Below are positions 1 to 8,310 of a DNA stretch of 11,169 nt, piece by piece (within the stretch, counting starts at the first letter, position 1; the number at the start of each line of letters is the position of its first letter). This DNA comes from Cephalothrix simula (lineage: Eukaryota > Nemertea > Palaeonemertea > Archinemertea > Cephalotrichidae): the NCBI GenBank assembly GCA_035591015.1, contig JAXIUW010207065.1, forward strand, positions 1 through 11,169, in the 5' to 3' direction. Under the pieces are notes generated by a model. It had not been told where the DNA came from. It saw nothing but the letters and a program-made list of their open reading frames with translations, and did not search any database. A program made the position numbers and the translations under genes.

Positions 1-41
1 AAAAAATATAGGCTATGCAGGGGGGTTTACTTTCATACTCT

Positions 42-63
42 GGGTGGGGTGGGTGTTTTGGGG
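42..63 (+). other. Canonical G-quadruplex motif
   Basis: Four G tracts of at least three (42-44, 46-49, 51-53, 60-63) are separated by loops of 1, 1 and 6 bases, which meets the usual G3+N1-7 rule for an intramolecular quadruplex on the plus strand. It sits 24 bases inside the left end of the 18-576 element. Similar but incomplete G-runs recur at 491-502 and, on the other strand, at 7778-7795. Folding is a prediction from the pattern only. Confidence 0.6.
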
Positions 64-84
64 TCTGCGGGGAACTATTCTAAC

Positions 85-562
85 GTCAGACTAGGTGGTG
101 GGTGTTTTGGGAATTTTAGAGATTAATTAGTTTGACTTCAGGCTAGATGGTGGGTGTTTACTAGAAATATAACCAAAATGGTCAGACTATGTGGGTAAAA
201 ATTTTGTTGCGAAAGCGAAAAATCATAAAATTAACACAAATTTTTTGAAATTTTTTCTTTCGCGACATAATTTTTGAGAAATTATTTTCTTCGCTACATA
301 ATTTTTGAAAATTTTTTCTTTAGCGACAAATTTTTTAAATTTTTTTCCTTTCGCGACATATTTTTTGAAAATTTGTTGTTCCGCGCAGCCAAAAAAAATT
401 GGGGTGGGGTAATTTTTTATTTTTGTCAGCTTATAGGGTGGGTGTCCATCGGATAGTGTCAAATGAGTTTGATTTATGTCAGATTAGTTAGGGGTGGGTG
501 GGTGATTCTCTGAATTTGACCAATTTGAACTAATCTGACGTCGGAATATGAACTAATCTGAC
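85..562. repeat. Dispersed subterminal word GTCAGAYTAG, both orientations
   Basis: Forward copies lie at 85-93 (gtcagacta), about 134-144 (a variant ending caggcta), 181-189, 425-433 (gtcagctta) and 478-487 (gtcagattag). Inverted copies lie at 530-539 and 553-562, inside a 23 bp direct repeat of gaactaatctgac. Most forward copies are followed within a few bases by a G-rich block such as ggtggtgggtg. In hAT and related transposons, short words repeated near the ends serve as transposase binding sites; that role here is inference. Confidence 0.5.
240..388. repeat. 30-31 bp AT-rich minisatellite, about five units
   Basis: A GCGACAT-type tag recurs at 262, 293, 323, 353 and 383, giving periods of 31, 30, 30 and 30 bases. 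Between tags each unit is a run of A and T built around TTTTTGAAAATTTTTT, followed by a short C/T stretch. Units differ by scattered substitutions (gctacat, gcgacaa, gcgcagc), so the array is old or evolves by imperfect slippage. The K/F-rich open frames across it are by-products of the repeat and not genes. Confidence 0.85.
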
Positions 563-583
563 AACCCCCCCCCGTGGGCTGTG

Positions 584-1558
584 ATATCTGGTTAAAAAAG
601 AAAATTTTGTTAGGGTTAACAAATATTTAACAATTTGCGGAGGGCGCGCCATATGGAACGTTCTCTGTACCACGATACTCCGGATATCAACTTATTATTG
701 ACTCAACGTCAAAACTCAGAATTCCATTTATTTTTATGATTTCATTCATCAAAACTTAATTTATCACAGATTTAGTGCTTATGACATTCGAAAAATTTAA
801 TATAAAATCATTAACTGCATAGACTTTTTCAATTCACAAAATTCACAAATTCTTAAATGAACTAAATTGATCAGAAAATCCTAAAATTGACTTGAAGATT
901 TCCGCTTTGAGACTTCTTAATAAAAATCACGCAAACTTTTCCATTAAGAAGTGACTAGACGATCATTCTTAATGGCCAGCAACAGATCATTCCCTGTGAG
1001 TGTCACATGCAAAAGCACTCAACGGAGCCTCCGGGTTAAGGATGAACTTTAAAACATAGATCTGAGATCAGACTCAAATCGAAGAGCTTTAAGATTAAGA
1101 TTAAAAATATCTGTTCTCAAAGTTCTCAAAACAAAATAATAGAAAAGTAGAAAATGTAAAATGATGATATTTCTAATCGCACGCCATTCATATTATTAGG
1201 TGTTTAAGACAAAAAATCCAAAGAAAACTCAATAAAAGTTGTGGTCAATGGAACCAGTGAGTGTCACGATTGAAATGTTTGGAACGCCGTTGTGATTAGC
1301 TCTTTGCGGACTTTTTACTCTTGTTGGCGGCATGGAATTGTCATAAAATACTACTTTTGTCAATGGGCATCCCTTACCATCCCTCTCACACTGTAGACCT
1401 AGGGGCCCTCAATAGTGTAAATGGAAAATATTTATATGACGATTTGATTTGAGAGTGTGTGCAAAAATAAGGCTGAAAAACAGTTATATTCTAGATTACC
1501 CCATGATTGAAGTGATTGATGACACAATTGTGTAGCATTTATGTATTCATTTGTTCTG
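584..1558. other. No supported gene
   Basis: I see no convincing coding frame or complete mobile element in this AT-rich stretch. A GGCGCGCC palindrome at 643-650 sits in otherwise CpG-poor sequence next to catatgg. A minus-strand 34-codon frame (1333-1229) begins MPPTRVKSPQRANHNG and ends DHNFY-stop. It reads like protein, but it is too short, has a weak start context and lacks support around it, so I do not call it a gene. Confidence 0.5.
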
Positions 1559-1559
1559 G

Positions 1560-1615
1560 AATGGTCCTGATTGCAATTTTAGCCCAGAGCATCCTGGCCC
1601 TCCGTTATGCCACTG
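1560..1615 (-). mobile_element. CAGTGGC-type transposon end, fragment
   Basis: Read on the minus strand from 1615, the sequence starts CAGTGGCATAACGGAGGGCC and continues into a purine-rich tract. CAGTGGCRTA ends of this kind are familiar from hAT-type and other cut-and-paste repeats in many invertebrates; the assignment rests on memory of that style and not on a search. No matching opposite end or duplicated flank was found to the left, so only one terminus is visible. The bases that would form the TSD are 1616-1623 (cataagtt). Confidence 0.35.
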
Positions 1616-1623
1616 CATAAGTT

Positions 1624-2388
1624 CATCGATGGTGAGCCATGGTGAACTTCGTTTTACTTTTATGGAAGAGGTTTCGTGTTTCAATTTCAATATTTATGTC
1701 TTTTAATAAATTCAGAAGCAAATAAACCGGAGAGTTTGAGGGCTTAACGTCAACATTGAAACAATACTTCTTCAGTCAAGAAGGAGATATTACCATGAGA
1801 TCAATAGGATGGTGCCAAGATTGAAGATATCTGTCGAGAAAAAATACTACTATTACTAAAACCAAACAGCTTTCATCGTACATATGTAAAACTGAAAATA
1901 TTTAGGAAAGTCCATCATTTTGATAAAGTTTGATTTCATCTTTGTCAATTTTTAGTTGAATATTTTGAAGGGGTATTCCAATCGTCGTGACCGTCTGTAT
2001 GTTCGTCTGTCTGTCTGAAAAGTTCTATGTCGTCTGAATCCAAGAACTTTTGGCCCAGCTAGCAATGACAAGGTCAGGGTTACGTGACTTTGATGTTAGT
2101 ATGTGAAAAAGTAAAAGTGGTCGTTGAGAGTTGCGGTTTGTGTTATTTTATAGCTTATCGAAAATAAAAGGGAAGCTAATGAGGACTATTATTGTTGTTC
2201 CATCCAAAACTTTCGTTGTTTGAAGCGCTTTTCCGCCATTCTATTTTATGGAACTTAGAACCTTATAACTTGGTAGATCGTAGAGATTCATCCTTTTTGG
2301 CATTCAAGGGTTTATAGTTTGATGCACTTTCATTGCAGTACGCATATGGTGGTTAGCCATTGCAGAAGGGTATGAAGGTCATCGTTCG
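1624..2388. other. No supported gene; CTGT-rich repeat-like segment
   Basis: No coding frame stands out. The stretch 1993-2017 is a short irregular CTGT/CGTC microsatellite. The sequence that follows, with aaggtca-like words near 2069 and 2375, resembles the interspersed repeats often seen in mollusc and other lophotrochozoan genomes. It leads directly into the foldback beginning at 2389 and may belong to the same element, but I could not find its outer boundary. Confidence 0.4.
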
Positions 2389-2710
2389 TTAAGGTCGAAT
2401 ACTAATATAAAACCGGAAGTAGCAAAAAGATCCCAAGGTCATCAATAAACTTCTTAATTTCTCTTTTGGCATTTTTTTTCAAAAATATGGCTCGGAAACC
2501 CTTCTTGAATATCTTATGTATAAGGCATCAACATTTTTGTTCAATTCTCTTGAACTATGTCATTTATAAAATGGTAGTTTTTCAAAAATTTTCAATTTAC
2601 AAATGACATAGTTCAAGAGAATTGAGTAATATTTTTCCAAAAATTTTTATTTGTTGGTGATCTTGGGATTTTTTTACTACTTCCGGTTTTAAATTAGTAA
2701 TAGACCTTAG
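2389..2710. repeat. 322 bp foldback (nested inverted repeat)
   Basis: The outer arms 2389-2449 and 2650-2710 are reverse complements with a few mismatches; both carry aaaaccggaagtag and the complement of gatcttgggat. Nested inside, 2542-2565 and 2601-2624 are perfect 24-base reverse complements, with partial pairing continuing towards the centre (catttataaa against catttgtaaa). The intervening AT-rich parts also pair partly. Transcribed from either strand, the region would form one long hairpin. It could be a foldback-type transposon, a collapsed pair of inverted repeats, or a hairpin-RNA source. No TSD was identified. Confidence 0.9.
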
Positions 2711-3656
2711 ATTTTCGGCGTGGCGGAATAAAATACGTTTCCATTTTAGAATTGGGCCATTGGATTGTGGACAAATTAAACGTCTTAACTTTCATCTCCG
2801 TCGGTTTGGCTCCATATTGTCCTTAGATTCAAACAGACCTTAAAGGAAACATGAAATATCGCTTAAGTAATCGACTGTCTTGAGGGTTTTAGTTAGGTAG
2901 GAGCTTTGCCATTTGTTTGTTGTTAGACTATAACAAATGGAAAATGTGATTAATTGCCTTTTTCATCTTCTTCAATAATTTTCGAGATACCAAATAATTT
3001 TGTTGCTTTGTTTGCATATTCTAAATATAATGAGGCTAATATGACAATTTTTTGTTAGAATAATCGCGTTGGAAATCTCTTTTTCTAACCAATATGGCGT
3101 CGTAAATAAAATGTCACGTGACGACCTACATGTATAGTACGTTTAGAACAGATAATGATAGAGTTTTTCAAACTATGCAATTTTATTCTATACTACACGT
3201 ATTTTCCATTCCTATTTAGAGATTAGAGATGGAATCATTCTTTTTCGTTATTCTGTTAATTATTTTCTAGAAACCACTAATTGGATTTTGATAAGTGGTT
3301 AACGTATTTACATGGCCTAAAGTAATTCTAAATTCAATGTAAATGGATTTTGACACGCAAATGTTGGGATTTCGAGGACTTGGAATTATCCCGAAGAATC
3401 TAATGAGCTTAGATAAATCTTAGATGTATAGGAACACGGAAGAGGATGAATTATTTGTTATTATATCTAATTTTATTGTATTATGGAAAATTACATTGGA
3501 ATTCTAAATCAGTGACTCCCGCCATGAAAAAATGTTTGTTAGAAGTACCATGGCTTTTGCCATTATAATTAATCTTCGTTTTTTCTGATGTCGACTTATA
3601 AATTCTTTAAAAAAAACAGCAAACATAATCACGTCGCTTTGAAAAAAAATTAGAAT
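2711..3656. other. No supported gene
   Basis: I see no gene here. The open frame on the minus strand at 3504-3944 crosses the left end of the transposon at 3657 and is low in complexity, so it is rejected. One cluster at 3088-3122 combines aaccaat, atggcg and the 10 bp palindrome gtcacgtgac. That resembles a promoter grouping (CCAAT box, YY1-like core, E-box), but no transcription unit is visible next to it. Confidence 0.4.
3088..3122. promoter_or_regulatory. CCAAT, ATGGCG and GTCACGTGAC cluster
   Basis: CCAAT begins at 3089 and runs into atatggcg, a YY1-like core. The palindrome GTCACGTGAC at 3113-3122 is an extended E-box of the type bound by bHLH-leucine-zipper factors. Three promoter-type words within 35 bases is suggestive, but each is short and could arise by chance. 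No first exon is visible on either side. Confidence 0.2.
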
Positions 3657-3977
3657 CAGAGGGGTCAAGGAAAAAACCTGCAACACCAATGATGGGGGTG
3701 GGGGTGGATCGAAGGTGATTTTGCAGATTTTTTTCACTTTTTGCAGATTATTTCCTGTGCCCTTTTTTACCAATAAATATACATGACACATAATTGACCA
3801 ATAATTGGTTTTCCTACTCTCTTTCGACTCTCTGAGGCATATCTGGGACCTGGGGTTTATGGAGCTCGGACTCCGAGAGTTAGGATACCAATAAAATCGC
3901 AATGTTGACAATTGAGCATTAACCAGAAAATATTGTACAAGCATCTTAACGAAACAGCACTTTTATTATGATGAATT

Positions 3978-4480
3978 GTGTCAAAAAGTCTCAATCTGCC
4001 CATACGGGCTAGGTCCACCCCATCGTGGTACAACTGAGATCAATTCAATGGGTCATTTAGTCCTGTGCTTTACTGCACCCAAGTTAAAGAAGTCCGCTGT
4101 GATTTTTGCGGTGTCCACATTTTAGTGGTCTGTATGGTAATTTACCATTGATTCTACATATAATAACTGTACAACTACTTTATTTCATTTTAAGGTAATA
4201 TGTGTAAAAAGGTGTCACCCCGCCCATATGGTAAGGTCTACCCCATCGCAGTACAACTGAGACCGATTCCATGGGTTCTAATTAGCTCTTAATGCAAAAT
4301 AGCAAAATACATTTAAAATGCATTTAATCCGTGTTCACCAGTTTGAATACTGGTTTCTTTCGTCTGGCTTTATTGATAAACCATTTTGGCAATTCTGGGT
4401 TCATTGATTTGAACTTTGGCTTCTTTCGTCTGATAGGCCTATTGTTAAAAACGTGTAAAAAGGTGTCACCCCGCCCATCT
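3978..4480. repeat. Three direct repeats inside the 928 bp element
   Basis: Copy A (3978-4053), copy B (4202-4276) and a shortened copy C (4453-4480) share the framework GTGT-aaaaa-GTGTCACCCCGCCCAT. In A and B this is followed by ggtctaccccatcg, gtacaactgaga and atgggt. B and C agree almost perfectly where they overlap; A is more diverged. Start-to-start distances are 224 and 251 bases. The pattern suggests growth of the element by internal duplication followed by truncation of the third copy. Confidence 0.8.
4341..4450. repeat. Pair of about 40 bp direct repeats
   Basis: The blocks 4341-4380 and 4408-4450 share tttgaa, the core ggYttctttcgtctg, and then a diverged tail around ttattg and ttgttaaa. 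They lie between copies B and C of the larger direct repeat, so the two repeat classes alternate within the element. Confidence 0.6.
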
Positions 4481-4591
4481 GCACATTTCTAATTTTAGGG
4501 GGATGGGTGGATTGTCTTGGGCCAGTTTGCAGATTTTTTCATCATTGGTGTTGCAAATTTTTTCCTTGATGCCCCCCCCCCCTGTTAGAAT

Positions 4592-5990
4592 GACAACAAC
4601 GTTCTAGATACATAACTCAAAGAATCTGTACATGTAGGGCAACTTTAAAAAAATGCTAATTAAATCTATAAGGAATTATTATAGGAAAGTTGGGTTGGTG
4701 TAGCCCAACGAATCTCTGCAGCTGATTGGCTTATTTGCTTATTAAAATTGTTACTTGTTAAAACAATGATAACATCGTATACTCATAGTTCACAATTCAT
4801 GTAGAAGAAAATGCTATACATTTGTACGGATGCATGGATTTAATTCATTCTTTGAATGGATGAAATTAAATAAAAGTGTTTAAAATTAACGGTAAAACCG
4901 AAGTCGAAGCGAATTCTATTATTGAAGGACATCAGCAGGTCACGATAGAAGCTATCTAAATTATTTCTTTTTTTAAATATTTTTTCTCGATTCAGAAAAT
5001 GTTAACGTTGTAAAAAGTCTTTCATTGACTGTATCCAGTCCCGCTATGTTGCCATTTAATGGATGACAGTGGTAACTAATAAAAATATGACGTCAAAACT
5101 GCGCGTTAATTCTACTGACTGAGAAAGTGGAATGTCTGGATATCCACTGGCAGTCTGGACATCCACTATACTCCTCATGATAATAAACAGGACGCCAAAG
5201 AAATGGTCCTTTTACGATATTTACTTAGAATGAAAATGATCCCAATACTATAAAATCCATCAATGTTTTCTTTGATTTGCCACAAACGAAGGAATTCATT
5301 TCCAAGCTATTGGTTTTCAGAGTGATTACTGTATTTACTCGAGGTAACTTAGGTCAATCTTTAATCTGGTCTCTGATCACGATGTCATAAGTCTCTGATC
5401 CGGATTAGATGCACTGTCAAATCGGAGATGACAACGGAACTGCGATGTGCTGTTGACAGTTCTTTTCCAAATTTCTTTATCATCATTGCTGGCTACTTAA
5501 TTGTCTTAGCATTGAGATATATGGGTGGCTTCGACTCAGATAATAAATGTGATAATGGTGCCGCAACTATGCGTTACAGTATGAAACGTTTTTGCCGTAG
5601 ATGCCTGACATAGATCCAGAAAATAATGTTGATGGGCAGTAGCGTCTCACTGTTATAACACAGTACAGTCATAATAATATTATAGGCATGATCAGGCGTG
5701 TTTAATTGATTAAATTTCAAAATCTAATGACTGACGTTCCTGTAAATCAGATGCAAACAAGCAGATCATCATTCACTGATAATCATTCAAAATGGCATCA
5801 TATTACTCCATGACTAGAACCTGACTAGAACTTAACCTTGCTAAAAAGTGAAGATTCAAGGCAAGTGATGGAAAATACCCATGCAGAGACCAATTATTAA
5901 TATAATAATTATTTCAAAAAGGTTTCAAAAGTCACTAAAGAATTTGTGCTAAGCAGCACAGCCAAATATTGTTACACATATACCTTTCTT
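4592..5990. other. No supported gene; small tandem and a CRE-like site
   Basis: This 1.4 kb holds no coding region that I can support. A 61-codon frame at 5428-5613 has a hydrophobic run (FFIIIAGYLIVLALRYM) but is within chance length and lacks exon signals. Other visible items are a gttggg/cccaac stem at about 4690-4710, an E-box with an inverted CCAAT at about 4730-4738, a TGACGTCA palindrome at 5088-5095, and a 19 bp tandem pair at 5134-5171. Confidence 0.4.
5134..5171. repeat. Tandem pair of 19 bp units
   Basis: The units 5134-5152 (gtctggatatccactggca) and 5153-5171 (gtctggacatccactatac) are adjacent and match at 14 of 19 bases, with the first 14 identical except one. This is a minimal local duplication with no evident function. 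Confidence 0.75.
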
Positions 5991-5994
5991 TTTT

Positions 5995-6132
5995 GTCATT
6001 GCTGAAATTGGCGGAAAAATTCGAATTTGGTTTTGGCGGGAAAAATAAAAATCTCCGAAATCGGACCACCTCCAAATTAGGGCCATTTTATGGGCAAGTC
6101 CCTTCGGTGGTCCTAATTCAGAAGTTCTACTG
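5995..6132 (-). mobile_element. pogo/Tigger-like transposon end, fragment
   Basis: On the minus strand from 6132 the sequence starts CAGTAGAACTTCTGAATTAG and continues to GACCACCGAAGGG, a second ggtggtcc-type block, and then the phrase GATTTCGGAGATTT. CAGTAGAAC followed by a GGWCCNCC-like core is typical of pogo/Tigger (Tc1-mariner superfamily) termini, which insert at TA; here TA is at 6133-6134. The two complementary blocks at 6063-6070 (ggaccacc) and 6106-6113 (ggtggtcc) form a subterminal stem. The opposite end was not found, and no transposase is visible upstream, so this is a solo or truncated end. Confidence 0.5.
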
Positions 6133-6134
6133 TA

Positions 6135-7475
6135 TTATAATCTAGATGATTTAGAGGCAGACCCTTATGAGGTAACTACAATATATTCATATCTAAAATT
6201 CTTGGACCTGACACCTAAATGTTTTGTTGGAGTAATGGAGTTACTTCAATTTTAGGGAAATGTACGTGACACCCATGCATTGTAGGTAAGTACAAAGCAT
6301 TCACATACCCTGTTAAATTGGGTGTTTGTTACCCAGAGAGTTGGGCTCTTCCATGCACTAGACCATAAACCTGTATATGGTCTAAGTCACAATATTAACT
6401 TGGGTGTCACATGGCATTACCCAATAGTTGGGGTAATTCCAACTCTAAAATTTTGGTCAAGAAACCCAAATTATGACAGTGTAACGGGTATTCCCCTTTT
6501 AGAGTACTATAGCAAATTTGTACATATACAGCATCTTAATTTTTGTATTTGTAAAAAAAATTTTACTCAAGACTCATCTAGATGTCGGGCCCCTTCGCTG
6601 GACAACTTGAGTCCTGTTGATGCGCCACTGTTGAGGGATTTTACATAAAATTTAAAATACAAAATTTTTTCTCAATTATTTCGGGTATAGTATTTTAGGG
6701 TCTTTTAGAGAAAGGTTTTTAAAATTGCAGAAAACCTTCCTAATTCTATTCAAGATCACCCTGTTTCAACATACTGGGTCTGTGCCTTAAACTGGCCATA
6801 CCATGGGCAGTAACCGACTCTAAAGAGGAGTGATTTAAGATATTTCAACAAGTAAATATGGTTTAGCTCATTTGTTATCTCATATTTCTTAAACCAGTTT
6901 GTTCATTTAATCCGGAAAAATCGAATTCATCTCATTTATCACTTTTAAGATTCTTTATCATGGTGCTTTATTTTCATTATGGTCTGGTTATTATATTTCA
7001 CATTTTGACGAAGCTTTTCCCTTATATTTTATTTTTATGTGGCTTGTCACCATGCATACTGTGATGAAGAGATGTACGTCTTCTTCCGTTTTCATTGCAA
7101 TAAAAACATATGGTCCAAATCCTAACGGTATCTTCTGCCATAAAAACGCATTTAGTGACGTCGCAAATTCATCATTCCTCTAACAAGCCATGCAGCTATC
7201 AAATCTCATTATGCTTATTCACACAACAGCGAGAAGTGAAACATTTTCTTCGGGCTGTTCTACCTCGCAGCCTAAACATTAGGGGGGTGAGGATGATCTT
7301 AAATTATTCTGTTCTCTGACATTTTTGGTCAAGCAGCGGTCAGGAGATAGACAGATAGACCCAAGCAGTCCCTCTCTTTGAGAGATAATCATAAGTGGTA
7401 AAAGCAAGCAAATTGTCTGCAAAGTTGCTGAACATCAAGTTGGGGGAGTTTAAGGCTAAAAATTTGTTTTTAATA
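6135..7475. other. No supported gene
   Basis: The 108-codon plus frame at 6322-6648 overlaps short hairpins: tagaccata/tatggtcta at 6359-6384, and the complementary actctaaaa and ttttagagt at about 6439 and 6498. It runs through a transposon-like end at 6630 and carries no recognisable motif, so it is not called. The 69-codon frame at 7110-7319 is likewise unsupported. The rest is AT-rich sequence without evident repeats. Confidence 0.4.
6580..6630 (-). mobile_element. Second CAGTGGC-type transposon end, fragment
   Basis: On the minus strand from 6630 the sequence starts CAGTGGCGCATCAACAGGAC and leads into gaaggggcccgac, the layout of the CAGTGGCGCATC ends common in invertebrate DNA-transposon repeats. 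It resembles the end at 1615 only in the first seven bases. The possible TSD side is 6631-6638 (ttgaggga), but no partner end or matching flank was located. Confidence 0.3.
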
Positions 7476-7484
7476 GCCCGTGGC

Positions 7485-7828
7485 AGGGGAGGGTCATGGA
7501 AAAAATTCTACACGGATCACATTCCGGTTGGGGATCCACCCACCCCCTACTCACCCCCTGGAAAATATTGATTTCATCAAATTTTGGGGACCCCCACCCC
7601 CCAAAATTTCACTATTTTCCTCTTTTTTCGGTCACTTTTTTCCTGTGGTTGAGCACATAATGTATAAAATCATCAATAATGCGGAATATAATGCTTAGAA
7701 TAAACAAATACCGCCTTAAAACGCTTGGGAAAAAAGTGAAATGGTTGAGGAAAAAATCGTAATTTGAGGCAAAAACCACCCCACCCCACCCCCATATGTG
7801 TATGTCAATTTTTTCCATGACCCCCCTC
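7485..7828. mobile_element. 344 bp MITE with perfect 9 bp TSD, GGTCATGGAAAAAA family
   Basis: The flanks carry an identical 9 bp, gcccgtggc, at 7476-7484 and 7829-7837. The ends read AGGGGAGGGTCATGGAAAAA on the left and GAGGGGGGTCATGGAAAAAA on the right (opposite strand), both continuing to aatt. If the TSD is taken as 8 bp, the left end becomes CAGGGG, which would fit hAT; a 9 bp TSD would fit a Mutator-like element. The interior is C-rich and AT-rich and encodes nothing: the frames at 7480-7698 and 7612-7818 are by-products. The TIR matches that of the 928 bp element at 3657-4584 apart from small differences. Confidence 0.78.
7579..7609. repeat. 11 bp perfect stem with C-rich loop inside the MITE
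   Basis: AAATTTTGGGG at 7579-7589 pairs perfectly with CCCCAAAATTT at 7599-7609 across a 9-base loop made almost only of C. The surrounding 7536-7558 and 7778-7795 are also runs of C separated by one or a few bases, so the minus strand has quadruplex-like potential as well. Confidence 0.75.
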
Positions 7829-8047
7829 GCCCGTGGCTTGAAATATTGTAAGTTTTCATTTGGTTCTAATATGAAAAGGAAGCTGTAGCTAGCTGTTATT
7901 AGTTTTGCCGAAATACAATGTACAAATAAGTGATTTCTTACCTCAGATTCAAGCTAACCCTTTAGCAAGCCGCTTTAGATTTAGGGTTATCCCGGTAATC
8001 CCTGAAGAACAGTTACAGCTAAAGGGCATATTTACGTTCCACTCCCA

Positions 8048-8125
8048 TTAAGTGATTTTCTTGTTCAGCCTTTTTGACAGAACTTCATCTTTTTCCTGGA
8101 CGTCGTCCACTGGGATTTTTATGGG
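8048..8125 (-). CDS. Possible terminal exon, Lys/Asp-rich, unknown product
   Basis: Reading the minus strand, a pyrimidine-rich tract ending in TAG (about 8141-8126, gttcttttcaaatag) is followed by 25 codons that begin PIKIPVDDVQEKDEV, end RLNKKIT and then stop at 8050-8048. The tract looks like a splice acceptor, and the residues look like ordinary soluble protein with a basic tail. It lies downstream of the two larger minus-strand relics, so it could be the last exon of the same broken gene. The length is well within chance and no AATAAA was found shortly after it, so support is weak. Confidence 0.22.
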   Translation of the reverse strand, partial: PIKIPVDDVQEKDEVLSKRLNKKIT

Positions 8126-8203
8126 CTATTTGAAAAGAACATTCTGCTAAATTGAATGGGTTGGACTTACAATCATGTCCGCAGAACCGAAAGTTATTAT
8201 AGA

Positions 8204-8306
8204 GTTATAGCACGCTTTTTTGAGTGAAATACGAAGCAGTTATTGCACTCGTGGCTGCGCCCCTCGTGCAATAAATGCTCGTATTTCACAAAAAAGGTGC
8301 AATAAC
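8204..8306. repeat. 103 bp palindromic hairpin
   Basis: The left arm 8204-8251 and the right arm 8265-8306 are reverse complements with a few mismatches: gttatagcac-gctttttt, then gtgaaatacga, then ttattgcac pair with their partners. The apex (8252-8264) is GC-rich and spans the ggctgcgccc sequence. The shape is that of a palindromic MITE or a cruciform-forming repeat. It is followed after four bases by a separate 13 bp inverted repeat. Confidence 0.85.
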
Positions 8307-8310
8307 GATT

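Larger units (their letters stand above)
18..576. mobile_element. Probable non-autonomous TIR element with G-run ends (hAT-like)
   Basis: The left end reads CAGGGGGGTTTACTTTCATA and the right end, on the opposite strand, reads CACGGGGGGGGGTTGTCAGA, so both termini are a CA-G-run. Immediately outside lie ggctatg (11-17) and ggctgtg (577-583), which match at 6 of 7 bases and look like an aged target-site duplication. A 7-8 bp duplication with ends beginning CAG fits the hAT superfamily as known in animals. The interior has no transposase; it consists of G-rich blocks, GTCAGAYTAG words in both orientations and a 30 bp minisatellite. The open frames inside it, at 223-462 and 274-456, are translations of the minisatellite. 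The weak TIR identity beyond the G-run is the main doubt. Confidence 0.5.
3657..4584. mobile_element. 928 bp non-autonomous TIR element (hAT-like), GGTCAAGGAAAAAA family
   Basis: The left end is CAGAGGGGTCAAGGAAAAAA. The right end, read on the other strand, is CAG, ten more Gs, then CATCAAGGAAAAAA. Similarity continues through ...TGCAACACCAATGATG on both arms, about 38 bases. The flanks carry the same 7 bases, ttagaat, at 3650-3656 and 4585-4591, which is a clear TSD. CAG termini with a 7-8 bp duplication suit the hAT superfamily. No transposase frame is present; the interior is filled with direct repeats. A TIR with the same GGTCAWGGAAAAAA core bounds the element at 7485-7828. Confidence 0.78.

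Noticed and set aside
240-388. CRISPR-like array
   Set aside because: Units are contiguous with no unique spacers, and the context is eukaryotic.
223-462. 79-codon minus frame and 60-codon plus frame rich in K/F
   Set aside because: Both translate the 30 bp minisatellite; the residues repeat with its 10-codon period and there is no gene context.
3504-3944. 146-codon minus frame
   Set aside because: It crosses the left end and TSD of the transposon at 3657, and contains low-complexity P, L and I stretches from C-runs and T-runs.
3978-4480. tRNA-derived SINE
   Set aside because: No convincing A box or B box, no poly(A) tail, and the repeats lie inside a TIR element with its own TSD.
5428-5613. 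61-codon plus frame with a hydrophobic stretch
   Set aside because: Length is within chance for AT-rich DNA; no flanking splice sites, poly(A) signal or recognisable motif.
6322-6648. 108-codon plus frame
   Set aside because: It covers short hairpins and runs across a CAGTGGC-type transposon end at 6630; no domain is seen.
7110-7319. 69-codon plus frame
   Set aside because: Chance length, no motif, no supporting neighbours.
7480-7818. Frames on both strands within the 344 bp MITE
   Set aside because: They begin or end at the TIR and derive from C-runs and A-runs; the element is non-coding.
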